Source: Kingdonia uniflora (Eukaryota; Streptophyta; Magnoliopsida; Ranunculales; Circaeasteraceae). From it: DNA of 64,000 nt. Where the stretch lies: NCBI GenBank assembly GCA_014058105.1, contig JACGCM010002435.1:248001-312000 (forward strand). The letters are read 5' to 3'. The notes beneath the pieces are model-generated. The model was not told the DNA's origin and made no database searches. It saw only the letters and a program-made list of their open reading frames with translations. The number at the start of each line of letters is the position of its first letter. Within the stretch, counting starts at the first letter, position 1. Below are positions 22,426 to 32,700 of this stretch, piece by piece. The position numbers and the translations under genes were made by a program.

Positions 22426-23410
22426 CTAAACATCACCTTTGCCCATTACAGGCATTGAAGCTTCAGCCTCTGGTACCCCATTCTCAATATTAGAATTTAC
22501 GAAAGTTAGACTGGCAGCAGTGGCAAAACCCTTATAGAACTCTTTCCTCTCCTCTATAGCCTCGAATTTAGTCGCAAAGTTGGACTTCATCCACTTCAGT
22601 GACTCGAGAAGATGGCGATTAGTTTCTTCTTTAGCTTGGGCCAGTACCTCGGCCTTCTCCACCTCCATCAACCTTTGAAACTCACGAACATCGTCCTCGA
22701 AGGTGAACTGTTGCAAAGACAAGGCCTCCTCCCTCTTCTTTGCCAGATTAGCCCAAATTTTCTCAATCTCCTTCGTCTTCACCCCCAAACACATCTGCTT
22801 CATGTCCCGAATAGCATCTTCCTTCTTTATAATTACACCAAGCCTAAGCTTTTCCAGCTTGGCCTCCAGATCATCCATCTCTCTCACCAGCTCGTCTTTT
22901 TATTTGGCGAGCTCCTTCTGAATGATTTTAAAGACAAAGAGCTCATTGGCGAGGCTCTAACCACCAAGCATCTGAGGCTTGGCATCAAGAAGAAGCTTCT
23001 TGATCTATATTATAGCACAAACATAAGATCTCAAAGATAAAGCCAAAGTGATAAAACGAGTTACAGCATGAAAATTCCAAACCAGGTTCATCGTGCGATG
23101 ACCTTCAATAAAGAAAGTCGATAAACTCTCACCCCCAACAAAGAAGTTGGCAAACTCATCTATTAAAGAATTGTCCCCAGACGCATAGGACTCAATCGTC
23201 CGTTGCATTTCCTCTTCTGAACTTTCCAAAGTTCCCCCAGCCTTCGCCTTTAACAAGTCCAGGGGACCCTTCTTCCCCGTTGTAGCTCTCTACTGTGTAA
23301 CAACAGCCGCCTTCGATGATCAAACATCTAGGATATTGGCAGTCCCCGACCCCAAACCTTCCTCTTTCTCTTTCTTCTCTACTGGAGGTTAGCGAAGCAA
23401 CCTCTTCAAT
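22426..23410 (-). pseudogene. Element B antisense ORF (coiled coil)
   Basis: Minus-strand exon-like frames at 22426-22887 and 23005-23256, downstream of pol and opposite to it. Residues of the first are strongly heptad-like and charged ('LEAKLEKLRLG', 'EFQRLMEVEKAEVLAQ'). Such antisense extra ORFs are known from Tat-lineage elements. Their role is unknown. The likely splice joins were not resolved. Confidence 0.6.
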
Positions 23411-23420
23411 GGTTGTTTAT

Positions 23421-23825
23421 TGGGGAAACGGTATGTTTTGATAAACACCTAATTTTGTTATGTGACGTTGAATGTTGTTAATAATAGAAAATTTGTAATC
23501 TGTGTAGGATGTAGAGCGATTGAGGGAAACTATTACAATAATGGAGAACCCAGTATGGTCGCACTAATATTGACTTCTCGGAGATGGAATAATGTGGAGA
23601 GCATGAAATGCTAATTTCTAGCACACGGTATGTACATTCTAGACAACATACTTTAAAATACAAAGAAGTACCACAAGAGTTTACTGTAGCAAACAATTTG
23701 GTTAGAATGAAGAGATCAAAGTTGAAGTAGATTATTAGTGCCAAATTTTTTGTATTAAACTCATCTATATGTGCAACCAAAAACATAGTCGTTGATGTCA
23801 TGCCTTCATACTGAAAATAAACTAC
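23421..23825. other. Unrecognised DNA between elements
   Basis: No LTR and no clear gene. This stretch and 36115 onward were contiguous before the copia insertion. A weak plus-strand coding feel at 23500-23620 could not be tied to any family. Confidence 0.4.
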
Positions 23826-23830
23826 ATTAC

Positions 23831-24077
23831 TGTTGGATAATATCTTATTCTATCAGATAATCAAAGTCTATTGATATGAGAAAATAGTAGAGTATTATTG
23901 ATAATTGAAACTCTTTGTGTTCTCTGAGATTAGGTTACAAGACTTAACCCTTTCAGGTTATATACACTAACTTAAACTCTCCCCATAATACCTAATGGTT
24001 CATGGGCTTATTAAAAGTCCAGTAGGACACGGCAACCCAATTGGGTTCCGACTTTAAGCCGGACCCAACTCCTAACA
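23831..24077 (-). repeat. 3' LTR of the copia element
   Basis: It pairs with 35863-36109: same length, no indels, roughly 13% mismatches counted by eye. It is flanked on the left by the target duplication ATTAC and on the right by the purine tract. Confidence 0.92.
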
Positions 24078-24639
24078 CTCCCCCGTAAGGTGTTTTATAC
24101 CAGGATGACTTGCCTCATCAAAACCTCTGTCTAGCAAAACTCCTTTGGGCAAAAGGCTGAGTACAATCCTATTCCCCGTATGGGTTGTGAATGCGTATAC
24201 CTTGCCTTATAATAACCTCAAGTCAGTAAACCTCCTAGGGTAAAAACTACACTATCAGGAAAGCGAGTATAACACACATGTGTCCATGTCATGTCGGGAC
24301 TACACCCCTTGACGTCGATCCTCCCCCCCCCCCCCCCCCCACCCCCTACATAAAAAAAATTGCATGCTGATTCTGTGTACCAGCTACTTGAGCGTAAGTG
24401 GTGCAAGAATTTTTATGAATAGGTTTGCAAAGTCGTCTTCTGAAATGTCTTGAATAACGTCGATATCATTCGCCTTTTGTAATTCATAAGTATGGAATGA
24501 CTTCTATGAAATGTGCTTCGTTATGTCGTCATTGATAAAATAGCCATTGACTTCAATGATGCAAGCTGAGTTGTTTTCATACATAATCGGTGTTTTATTA
24601 TCTTATATAGGATATGCCATAACTTTAGTTGATGCGATG

Positions 24640-24780
24640 TATCTTAGAGCACAACCATCATTCTCTGCCAGCTTCATGAAGTGCAAGAATTTCCTTGTGG
24701 TTCAAAGATGTAACTAACGTTATCTACTTCATCGATCTCCAAGAGCTTATTGTATCCCCGTACATAAACACATTATCCAT
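24640..24780 (-). pseudogene. Copia RNase H remnant
   Basis: The minus-strand translation gives a pattern like copia RNase H: 'ISSWRSMK' followed after a stop by 'LALHEAGREWL', the equivalent of S-W-K-S-K-Q ... E-A-E-F-x-A-L. Stops and lost acidic residues rule out function. Confidence 0.55.
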
Positions 24781-25429
24781 CTGACAATGGCCTCTATGTG
24801 GGTCTTATAAGTATTTTGTATCGATGTACCCTATAATTTTATGTTTACCATTTTGAGCAGAACAGACCCCAGTCTTTCATGCCAATCAGATACCCCAGAA
24901 TGTGCCTGATCACATTCTAATGCCTTTGGGAAGAAACAGAACTATGGCAAGCCAAATAGTTTACTGCAAATAAGTCATCGAGTCTAGTATGCCCAGCTAA
25001 CTATAGCAAAGCAACTCCTAGTTATAGTGTAACAACCATAGGAGTTTCTCCCCCCATTATGATGGTAGAAAATTTCATTATCCACATCCAAGTGATGGAC
25101 ATGTAATAAATGACTTAGCACCATGTGCTACATCCATACCGAAGTATTAAATAACTATTCCGATATATATTTCTTAGTGTACGAGTATGCCACTACCAAG
25201 ATGTTTAATCAACAAATCGAGACAATACTTTACTACCCAAGGTCTATTATTTTGAGTTCTTTCATAAGGTATTTGGCGGCTCTCGCGATCCCCTAGGGGT
25301 TCTAATGATATCCAAATTATTTAGTATACTATTATAATAACTTAAGTTAATATCTATGTTGTAAATAAGAGCGTATGGACAGATAAGGATATTCAAATCA
25401 ACTATAACTTTTCTAGTTTTATTATGTAC

Positions 25430-25700
25430 ACACCTCGTGTGTCGGGTTGAATTGCTTCCAGAAGCTTATATCTCCCCGTGCGGCTTCATGTAGATATTTG
25501 TATCTAGTTTCCCATATAGATACGTGGTATTTACATAAGACGCATGTCTAGCTTGTCCCCAACATTTTAACAGACTAATCAGTACTGAAACTTTATGACA
25601 TCCATAACTGGGTAATAGGTCTCATTGCAATCGATGCCAGATCTTTTAAAGAATTTCTGGGCAACTAGTCTTGCCTTGATCAAATTATCTCTCCAAGTTA
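25430..25700 (-). pseudogene. Copia reverse transcriptase remnant
   Basis: The minus strand reads 'IKARLVAQKFFKRSGIDCNE', then 'TYYPVMDVIKF' and weaker RT motifs to about 25430. This is the classic copia RT start (K-A-R-L-V-A-Q-G, E-T-Y-S-P-V). It is interrupted by stops. Confidence 0.7.
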
Positions 25701-26339
25701 ATTATGTTTCTGTACCATTCCCATTTGTAACTAACATGCTCAATGGTATCACTTCACATTATGCTAGTAAACTAAGATCCACTTGGATTCCGAATGCCTA
25801 CTTTGTCCAATGTTCAACAACTCACAGTCGATTACAATAAGTGATTTTGAATCCGCATCCTTGATGGCGAATTAAGTATCAAACATGAATACCTTGTTGA
25901 CAAATGTCTACTGAACAATCTAACGTTGTACTTACTATAGACTTTTAATAGATTGATATCATATTATTATCATTCGTGTGTGCCACCCGGGGATTGTCTT
26001 GTAATACATCAACTGGTCGCATAGCTACTATTACCTCATCGACGGGTGGTTCTATCCTCGATGAACCGACAACCCCATTAGTCATAATTGTCCCATATTC
26101 TGCAGCTCCGTGGCTCAGAATACCTTCTTCCAGCGGTACCTCACACTAAGCGTGAGCCTCAGATTTGTTTGCACCACAAATTCCCCAAGACGTTCGGTTA
26201 TGCAGGTGTATTACTTATAGGTACATATACTTACAGTACTTCAATAGTACCTATTAATGTGTTTGATAATTCATTTATGACCTATCAGAGATTTTTAATC
26301 CGTTGAACCTTATTGTCACTTAACTTATGTATAGGGATC

Positions 26340-26640
26340 TAGATGAGACAACGATGGTATTTCCAACTAATCTTGGAAACATCCTCAGTATTGAGTACCT
26401 CTAATATTGGGAATATCGTTTCATTAAAGTAACAATTATTAGCCTTGCAGTATATACGTCGCCAGTGGGGCCTCAAATATCTAGTGATAGATGCGAATCA
26501 TAACCTACATAATACCAGGCCAATGTTGAGGGTCTTATCATCATATATTATGGTGGTATGATTGGAACTTGTACAAAATATCCAAATGTTCGTCGATGGG
26601 TGACACCGGGCTCTGACCCAGTAACTAATCTCCTTTGGGA
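26340..26640 (-). pseudogene. Copia integrase C-terminal remnant, next to the insertion of C
   Basis: The minus strand contains 'ITRYLRPHWRRIYCKANNC' followed by 'YFNETIFPIL'. This corresponds to the conserved copia stretch after the integrase core (S-I-I-x-Y-L-E-P...F-D-E-T-x-F-P). Element C is inserted just upstream, at 26662. Confidence 0.65.
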
Positions 26641-26661
26641 AAAACAATTTTAATGACTTGC

Positions 26662-27198
26662 TAATCCAAAATACGAATTAAGAAACCCTAATTAGCATAA
26701 AAGTACGAAGAACACACAAATTGGTTGGAAAAATTCCTTTTAGAGTTTTAATTGCTCAAATAAATCGATTACAATCAAATTTCCCTAAAGTCCTAAGTCT
26801 TTCTCATAGAACTTTGATTGATCTAGCCTCCTCTAATCTTGCCTAGCCTTACCCCTTTATAAGGGTTATAAGTTCCTAGTTCCAAAATAGGACAAATATG
26901 CCCTTAAACGCCTAAAACTATAAGCTGAATCACACCTCTGTTTGAACAGAATAAGCCTTTGCTCGAACAGAAAAAGTGTATATTTGAACATAATACTTAG
27001 ACAGGTGTTTATTCGAATAAAAATAAAGGTCTATTCGAAAAGAAAAAAAGTGTATTCGAACAAAACACTCTGATACCTATTTATTCGAATAAAAAAATAA
27101 GCCTATTCAAATATAAAAGGGCGTATTCAAACTCATTAAAAGTTAGTCCGAATAGACATTCCAAAAAGCCAAAAAATAACCCAGATCCTCCTGGATCA
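26662..27198 (-). repeat. 3' LTR of element C
   Basis: 537 bp, matching 31799-32364 with small indels. The inner half carries repeated palindromic ATTCGAAT/TTCGAA words. The adjacent internal sequence on the minus strand is a purine-rich tract ('AAAGAGAGGAGCCA'). Confidence 0.88.
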
Positions 27199-27491
27199 TG
27201 GCTCCTCTCTTTAGGTGCCATAATCTCATTCACAAGCTAGAACTGGAGATATAGAAAAGCGGTTTTGCCCATTTCTGTGATATACCACTTCGACTTGCTA
27301 GGTAGTTGACCCTTCTTTCCCACGTGGAATGACTCAATACTACCTCGTCTTGTAGCATGAACTTTCCTCTCTAGAATACCATCCTCCTACAATGGATCCT
27401 CTCTTTCCATCCATAAGTTATCAACTGATAGGAGGCGAGTGTTAATTCTAGAGTCTTCATCTAAAAGAGATGGCTCAAACAACTTTAAATG

Positions 27492-28320
27492 TTAGGCATT
27501 AAACACCAAATACATCTTCATGATAGGTGGGAAATCTAATTGGAATGTATTGTCACCAATATTCTTGAGTATCGTAAACGGACCATAACTGATAGGTTTA
27601 AGCTTTTTACCTTCCCCATTTAGCCGTTCCTTACCCAAATACAACCAAACTAGGTCGCCCTCTTGAAAAGTATACTCAACACGATACTTGTCGTACTGAG
27701 CCTTATACTTCGCTTGTGTCTTCTTCAATTCTGCTTCAACCGCCTCATGAACCTTGCTTATCCTCTCAATAAAATGTTGAGCTTTAACTTGTTCCTCTTC
27801 TTCCTTCCTTGACACCGTCTTGTCGCTAAGACTAAAAGCCAAATCAAAAGAGTTTTGAGGCAAGTACCCCAAACAAGCTTTAAAATGAGACTTCAAAGTG
27901 GAACCATGAATCACCTGGTTAAACGTAAGCTAAATATATGGTAAACTTTCATCCCAAGTCTTAGGATGCTCAGAATGGAATCCCCGTAGTAAATGTACCA
28001 AAGTACGATTAACTACCTCTGTTTGCCCGTAAGTCTACGAATGAAAAGCGGTACTTCTCTTCAACTTAGTGTCCATCGTCCCCCATAACGATCTCCAAAA
28101 ATACCTTAAAAAGTAGCTATCCTTATCATAAATAGTAGAGAAGAGAACCCAAATACCTCCAGACGTCTCCAAAAAACAATCGCGCTGCTCCTTCCCCGGT
28201 GAACATCTTCTAGCATGGAATAAGAACAATCATCTTACTGAATCAATCCACCACCACAAAAACATAGTCATTACACTTGGTCATAGGCAAACCACCCATA
28301 AAATCCATAAAAATGTTCTC
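27492..28320 (-). pseudogene. Element C integrase C-terminal part
   Basis: 27492-27914 reads through a Glu/Lys-rich helix, 'YTFQEGDLVWLYLGKERL' and the GPY/F module ('LKPISYGPFTILKNIGDNTF'). The core region 27915-28320 is broken by stops and frameshifts ('ERSTAFHS', 'RSLWGTMDTKL'). The D-D-E triad cannot be read in one frame. Family role: inserting the DNA copy into the genome. Confidence 0.75.
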
Positions 28321-28689
28321 CTATAGTCGGCTAGGATCTGACAATCGTAAGTATAGTCCTATCTTCCAATTGGGAGGCTTCGATGTGCTGCATAGCACGT
28401 AACCACGAACTACACGAGCAATATCAATCTGTATCTTCGACCAATAGACATAACGTAATAAATTCAAAAGAGTCTTCTCAACCCCAAAATGACCTGCCAC
28501 TCGAGAGCAATGTGCCTCTCGAATCCAATGCAAACGGTCTCTACCCTTTGGAATGTATAGTATACTGCCCCTATAAATCAAGCCACCCTTCAATATATAC
28601 TCGCATGTCTTGCCTTGCAGTAACTTCTCATGAATCACACTAAGCTCCATGTTGTCGCCATACCCTGTAATGTACTCAAAAGGAACCAT
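28321..28689 (-). pseudogene. Element C integrase zinc domain
   Basis: An H-H-C-C-type zinc-binding module: 'HCSRVAGHFGVEKTLLNLL' supplies both His, then 'YWSKIQIDI' and 'GYVLCSTSK'. The expected first Cys of the C-x2-C pair appears as Tyr (V-x-G-Y-V-L-C). The N-terminal linker lies in the same frame. Confidence 0.7.
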
Positions 28690-28854
28690 ATGTTGTATCT
28701 ACATAGCTACTAATAAAGCAAAAATAGTTGGTAATGGGGGTCGAGATAGCATATCAGCCATTTTGTTGTCTACTCCATTCTTATACTTGATCAATAAGGA
28801 AAATTGTTATAGGTACGACATCCACTTCATATGGCGAGCTTGTTGAAGCTTGGA

Positions 28855-30275
28855 CTACGTAGATAAGAACTGTAGTAGTTTATGATTATAATATACCATA
28901 ACCTCCTTCCCCAATAAGTAACTCTGCCAATATTTCACTAATTTATATAATGCATAGAACTCCTTATCGTTGGTAGGATAGTTGCGTATTGCTCCTATAA
29001 ACATCTCAGAATGGTAGGCAACCAGTTTCCCATCATGTAAAGGAATCGTTCCCAATGCATAGTCAGACGCATCAGTCTTAACCTCAAAAAGCCACTACAA
29101 ATTTAGTAATGTTAATACTGGTGCATCTGTAATCTTGTGCTTCAGTAACAGAAAAGTCTTCTCATGGTTATCTTCTCATATAAACTATATACTGGCCTTT
29201 GTCAAGGAATGTAATGGTGTGGCTATTTGTGAAAAAGACCAAATAAATATCTGTAAATACTGACAAGAACCTATAAAATTCCTCACTTCCGTCACTGTAC
29301 AAGGTCTAGGCCAATTAGTAATGACCGAGACCTTCTCTAGATCAACCTTAAGCTCACCGTCACCAACAATAAACCCCAAGTAAACTAACTCCTTCCCAAA
29401 TGTACACTTCTTTTTATTGAGAAAGAGTTGTTGTGATCGTAAAACGCCCAACATTTTACGTAAATATATAAGGTGTTCTCCCATGTTTGACTATATATTA
29501 AAATTTCATCCAAATACGTAATCACAAAATTATCAATAAAAGCATGAAGTACCTCATTCATTAACAACATAAATGTTGTTGGAGCATTGTATAACCTTAA
29601 AGGTATCACTAACCACTCAAAGAGGCCATGTTTGGTCTTGAATGGTGTCTTCCAAGTATCTTCATCCCAAATTCTAACTTGATGGTAACCTGACTTAAGA
29701 TCCAACTTGGTGAAAAACTGAGCCATCTCTAACAAATCTAAAAGCTCATCAATCCGTAGAAGCGGATAACGATTCTTTATAGTAATCTTGTTTAACACCC
29801 GATAATCCACATACATTCTCCAAGACCCATCCTTCTTTGGCACCAATAACACCTGCAAACCACAAGGTGAGCAACTTGGAATAATAACTCCTTGCTCTAG
29901 GAGTTCCTGTACCTGTTTCTTGATCTCATCAGACTATATAACAGAAGTCTGATACAACCCAATATTGGGTAATGGCTTACCATTCACCAAGGTAATATCA
30001 TGCTTTACATCCCTCTTGCGCGGCATCCCTTCTATGCCTAGAAATAAGTCTTTATGTTCCTCTTGTAACTTCCCCATATCAGTTTGTTTCTTAGGAGACA
30101 TTGCCAAATTAGACAATACCTTAGCCGACAGACCCTCTTGAACTGGTCGTACCAGCAATAATATAAACATGCCACTCGCATTAACCAACCTCTTTGCCTG
30201 AGTCGTTGTTACTAAATTATTTGTATTAATATGTTCCTTGAATGCATTGAAATGAAACTCTGACCCCTCCTTCAC
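28855..30275 (-). pseudogene. Element C reverse transcriptase and RNase H
   Basis: RT signatures: 'VLLVPKKDGSWRMYVDYRVL', 'KLDLKSGYHQVRI', and the catalytic box reading 'YLDEILIYS', where the second Asp of Y-L-D-D is Glu. The 'M-P-F-G-L-x-N-A-P' region has become 'IPLRLYNAP'. Frames 29934-30275, 29385-29858 and 29185-29484 are out of register, so frameshifts exist. RNase H follows ('SYLLGKEVMVYYNHKLLQFL', where T/D-H-K-x-L is expected). Confidence 0.8.
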
Positions 30276-30395
30276 AAGGAGATACTTGCAAGCTCTGCGG
30301 TAAAGGATTGCATCTCAGTCCCAAAGATAAGGGTCACCCAAGATCACTTGAAACGCATCCAACGGAACTACCTCACATGTCACTTCGTCGATAAA

Positions 30396-30584
30396 CTACT
30401 CAGTAATCGCATACTTGAATGTACACTGCTTAGTAATCTTCAACTTCGCGTCTTTCTGAATCCAACCCAAACTATACGGCTTATGATGAGCCATAGTAGC
30501 CAAACCTATCTTCACCACCATCTCATAAATCAAATTCTTTTGACTACCTGGATCAAAGATAGCCACGACTAAGCTCAGTTTCAC
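30396..30584 (-). pseudogene. Element C aspartic protease
   Basis: 'VVAIFDPGSQKNLI' is a retroviral-type aspartic protease loop with D-P-G-S in place of D-S/T-G, a variant that some plant gypsy families carry. The downstream 'HHKPYSLGWIQKD' fits the same families. The frame is clean here but separate from RT. Confidence 0.6.
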
Positions 30585-31706
30585 TTGAATGCTGACATGA
30601 AAAGTGCATTCCGACTCGCCTCGTCGATAGTTATAGATTGCTTGAATATTATAGTAAGCTTAGGATTAGGATTATCTAAATCTGGAAGATCCACAATTAT
30701 TGCAGTTAGTACAGATTTCTCTTTCTTTCTCTTCTCCTCCTTCAGCCTAAGCTCTGGGTTAAGTTTCCAATACTTATCTAAAATGTACATATTTGCCTTA
30801 CAATGATTATAGTAATTCCCCTTGGATGAGGACCTCACTTTTTTGAACTCTCCTTTATTCTTATTCTTCCAACCAGACTTGTACCCCGACTTGCTCTTGT
30901 CATCTTTTTTGTCACTCTTCAAGTACTTGCCATCAATAGCAATTGCTTTAGTGGTAACATCTTTAATATTTTCCACATTAAAGAGCTTTAATTCTCTTCT
31001 AATGGACTCTGATAAACCCCATGTATATTTTATCAATACCTCATACTCATCCACAGCAATGTCCAAAACCAATGCTTGGTTATAAAACTCTGTATTAAAT
31101 TATTTTACGGATTGTCCAAAATTTTGGTACAAATTGTGTCATTTAGACTAACACCTTGAATTCTTTCCAACTCAAACTTCCTACTTTGTGGCATTTTTGA
31201 TAGGACTTCCACCACGTGAGTGCATGACTTGTGAATTTAAATGTAGAGAAACAAATTTTCTGAGCATTAAAAAATTTGTAAACAAAAAAATAGGTCTCTA
31301 ACCTATTTAACCAATTATCCAACTTCTTAGCATCGATTGAACCATCAAAAACTAGAGTTTTAATCTTAAAGTCAACAGGAAGATTAGACATAAGATTCAT
31401 TGACTTACCAATACCCAAGAACTCCTTGACAAATTTGGCATCACTAAAATTATTATCAATCTCCTTCGTACCCTCGTCACCATCCCCCTCCACGACCCCT
31501 TTCTTCTTCGAGCGGTCTCACCATTTTACCGAAATGGAAGACTTAACGTGGTTCGTGAGACGCAATTGTTCTACCAACTCCCCTAGAGTAGTAGTTAGGC
31601 TGGAAACTTTTATTTCCAAAGTATTGAGTCGATCTTCGGAATCGCCCATCTCAAAATTGTTCTTCTTCTTTAAGTTAGGTTTTCGGTGAATCTTCAACGA
31701 ACTCAC
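30581..31706 (-). pseudogene. Element C gag
   Basis: Three frames read leftwards: 31518-31706 (short coiled coil, 'LEIKVSSLTTTLGELVEQL'), 31143-31493 (gag core, 'FDGSIDAKKLDNWLNRLETY' and 'HALTWWKSYQ'), and 30581-31072 (Lys-rich, then a CCHC-like knuckle reading 'YYNHCKANMYILDKYWKLNP'). The knuckle has lost its first and last Cys, both replaced by Tyr. Frameshifts separate the parts. Confidence 0.75.
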
Positions 31707-31798
31707 TAGCTTCTCCTTCGTTTACTTGAGATGGTCACGTATAGAGACCATAAACCATAATCACCCCCAAGAATCGTTAATGAAAAACGGATACCACT

Positions 31799-32364
31799 TA
31801 ATCCACAATATGAATTAAGAAACCCTAATTAGCATAAAAGTATGAAGAACACACTAATTGGTTGGAAAAATCCCTTTTAGAATTTCAATTGCTTAAATAA
31901 ATCGATTATAATCAAATTTCTTTTTAAGTTCTAAGTCTCTTTCTCATAACTTTGATTGATCTAACCTCCTCTTATCTTGCCTAGACTTGCCCCTTTATAA
32001 GGGTTGCAAGTTCCTAGCTATAAAATAAGACAAATATACCCTTAAACGCCTAAAACTATAAGCTGAATCGCGTCTCTATTAAAATAGAATAAGCCTTTGT
32101 TCGAACAGAACAAGCCTATATTCAAATAAAAAAAGTGTATTCAAGCAGACTAAAAGTCTATTTGAACAGAGCACTCAGACAGGTATTTATTCGAATAAAA
32201 ATAAGGGTCTATTCGAATAGAAAAAAAGTGTATTCCAACAAACTAAAAGTATGTTCGAACAGAATACTCAGACACCTATTTATTCGAATAGGAAAAGAAG
32301 CCTATTCGAATATAAAAGGAGACTTTCAAAAAAGCCTAAAAATGACCCAGATCCTCCTGGATCA
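31799..32364 (-). repeat. 5' LTR of element C
   Basis: 566 bp, with the same termini as 26662-27198. It contains two imperfect ~115 bp repeats rich in TTCGAA and ATTCGAAT palindromes (about 32105-32325). Confidence 0.88.
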
Positions 32365-32369
32365 CTTGC

Positions 32370-32700
32370 TATAGGGACGAACCCTAATCATTATTGTAGG
32401 AGAAAAAATACATATCCTACACACAAGCCAGAAGCTATGATCATAATAACAGTAGCCTAACGATTATCCAAAATCGCATGATTAGGTTCTCTGCCAGGTA
32501 TGGTATGAAGTACTCACAATGCTCAATCGTCTACCCCATTTAGCGGTAAAATAATCATGAAAAGCATGCGAGTCAAACTCGTATGCCCCCATTAAGTCGT
32601 ATCGCTCGAATTTGATCGTTTAATCTATAAACTGAGCATGCGATTAAATGATCTAAGTGAGAAGTTGGGCTAACGTTGCATTCTTAGATTTTAATAATAG
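32370..32700 (-). pseudogene. Copia integrase core remnant, upstream side of C
   Basis: The minus-strand frame around 32490-32640 reads 'FDSHAFHDYFTAKWG', equivalent to the copia integrase stretch that follows R-L-D-N-A-G-E-F-T. Only fragments survive. With 26340-26640 this shows that C landed inside the integrase. Confidence 0.55.

Larger units (their letters stand above)
15507..23420 (+). mobile_element. Tat-like Ty3/gypsy retrotransposon B, 3' truncated
   Basis: Plus-strand order: 5' LTR (15507-16062), PBS-like site, gag, protease, RT, RNase H, a second RNase H, integrase, then an antisense coiled-coil ORF. The second RNase H and antisense ORF are typical of the Tat lineage. It is homologous throughout to element A at 42117-57572. 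No 3' LTR was found, and recognisable sequence ends near 23420. All ORFs are broken. Confidence 0.8.
26662..32364 (-). mobile_element. Ty3/gypsy retrotransposon C inside the copia element
   Basis: The target duplication CTTGC (26657-26661 and 32365-32369) is perfect. LTRs start TGATCC and end GGATTA on the minus strand. Gag, protease, RT, RNase H and integrase follow in gypsy order. A site containing TGGTATC lies just inside the 5' LTR (plus 31791-31797), a Met-tRNA-type primer site. Total length is 5,703 bp. Every ORF has lesions. No chromodomain was seen after the GPF-type integrase end. Confidence 0.92.

Noticed and set aside
22612..23040. Plus-strand ORFs across the element B antisense gene
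   Set aside because: Low-complexity Leu/Ser/Phe frames opposite a coiled-coil ORF. The minus frame has the coding character.
23478..23801. Minus-strand ORF between element B and the copia
   Set aside because: Cys/Ser/Phe-rich with no recognisable family or splice context. Not supported as a gene.
28383..28643. Plus-strand ORF over element C integrase
   Set aside because: It is antisense to the clear zinc-domain frame on the minus strand.
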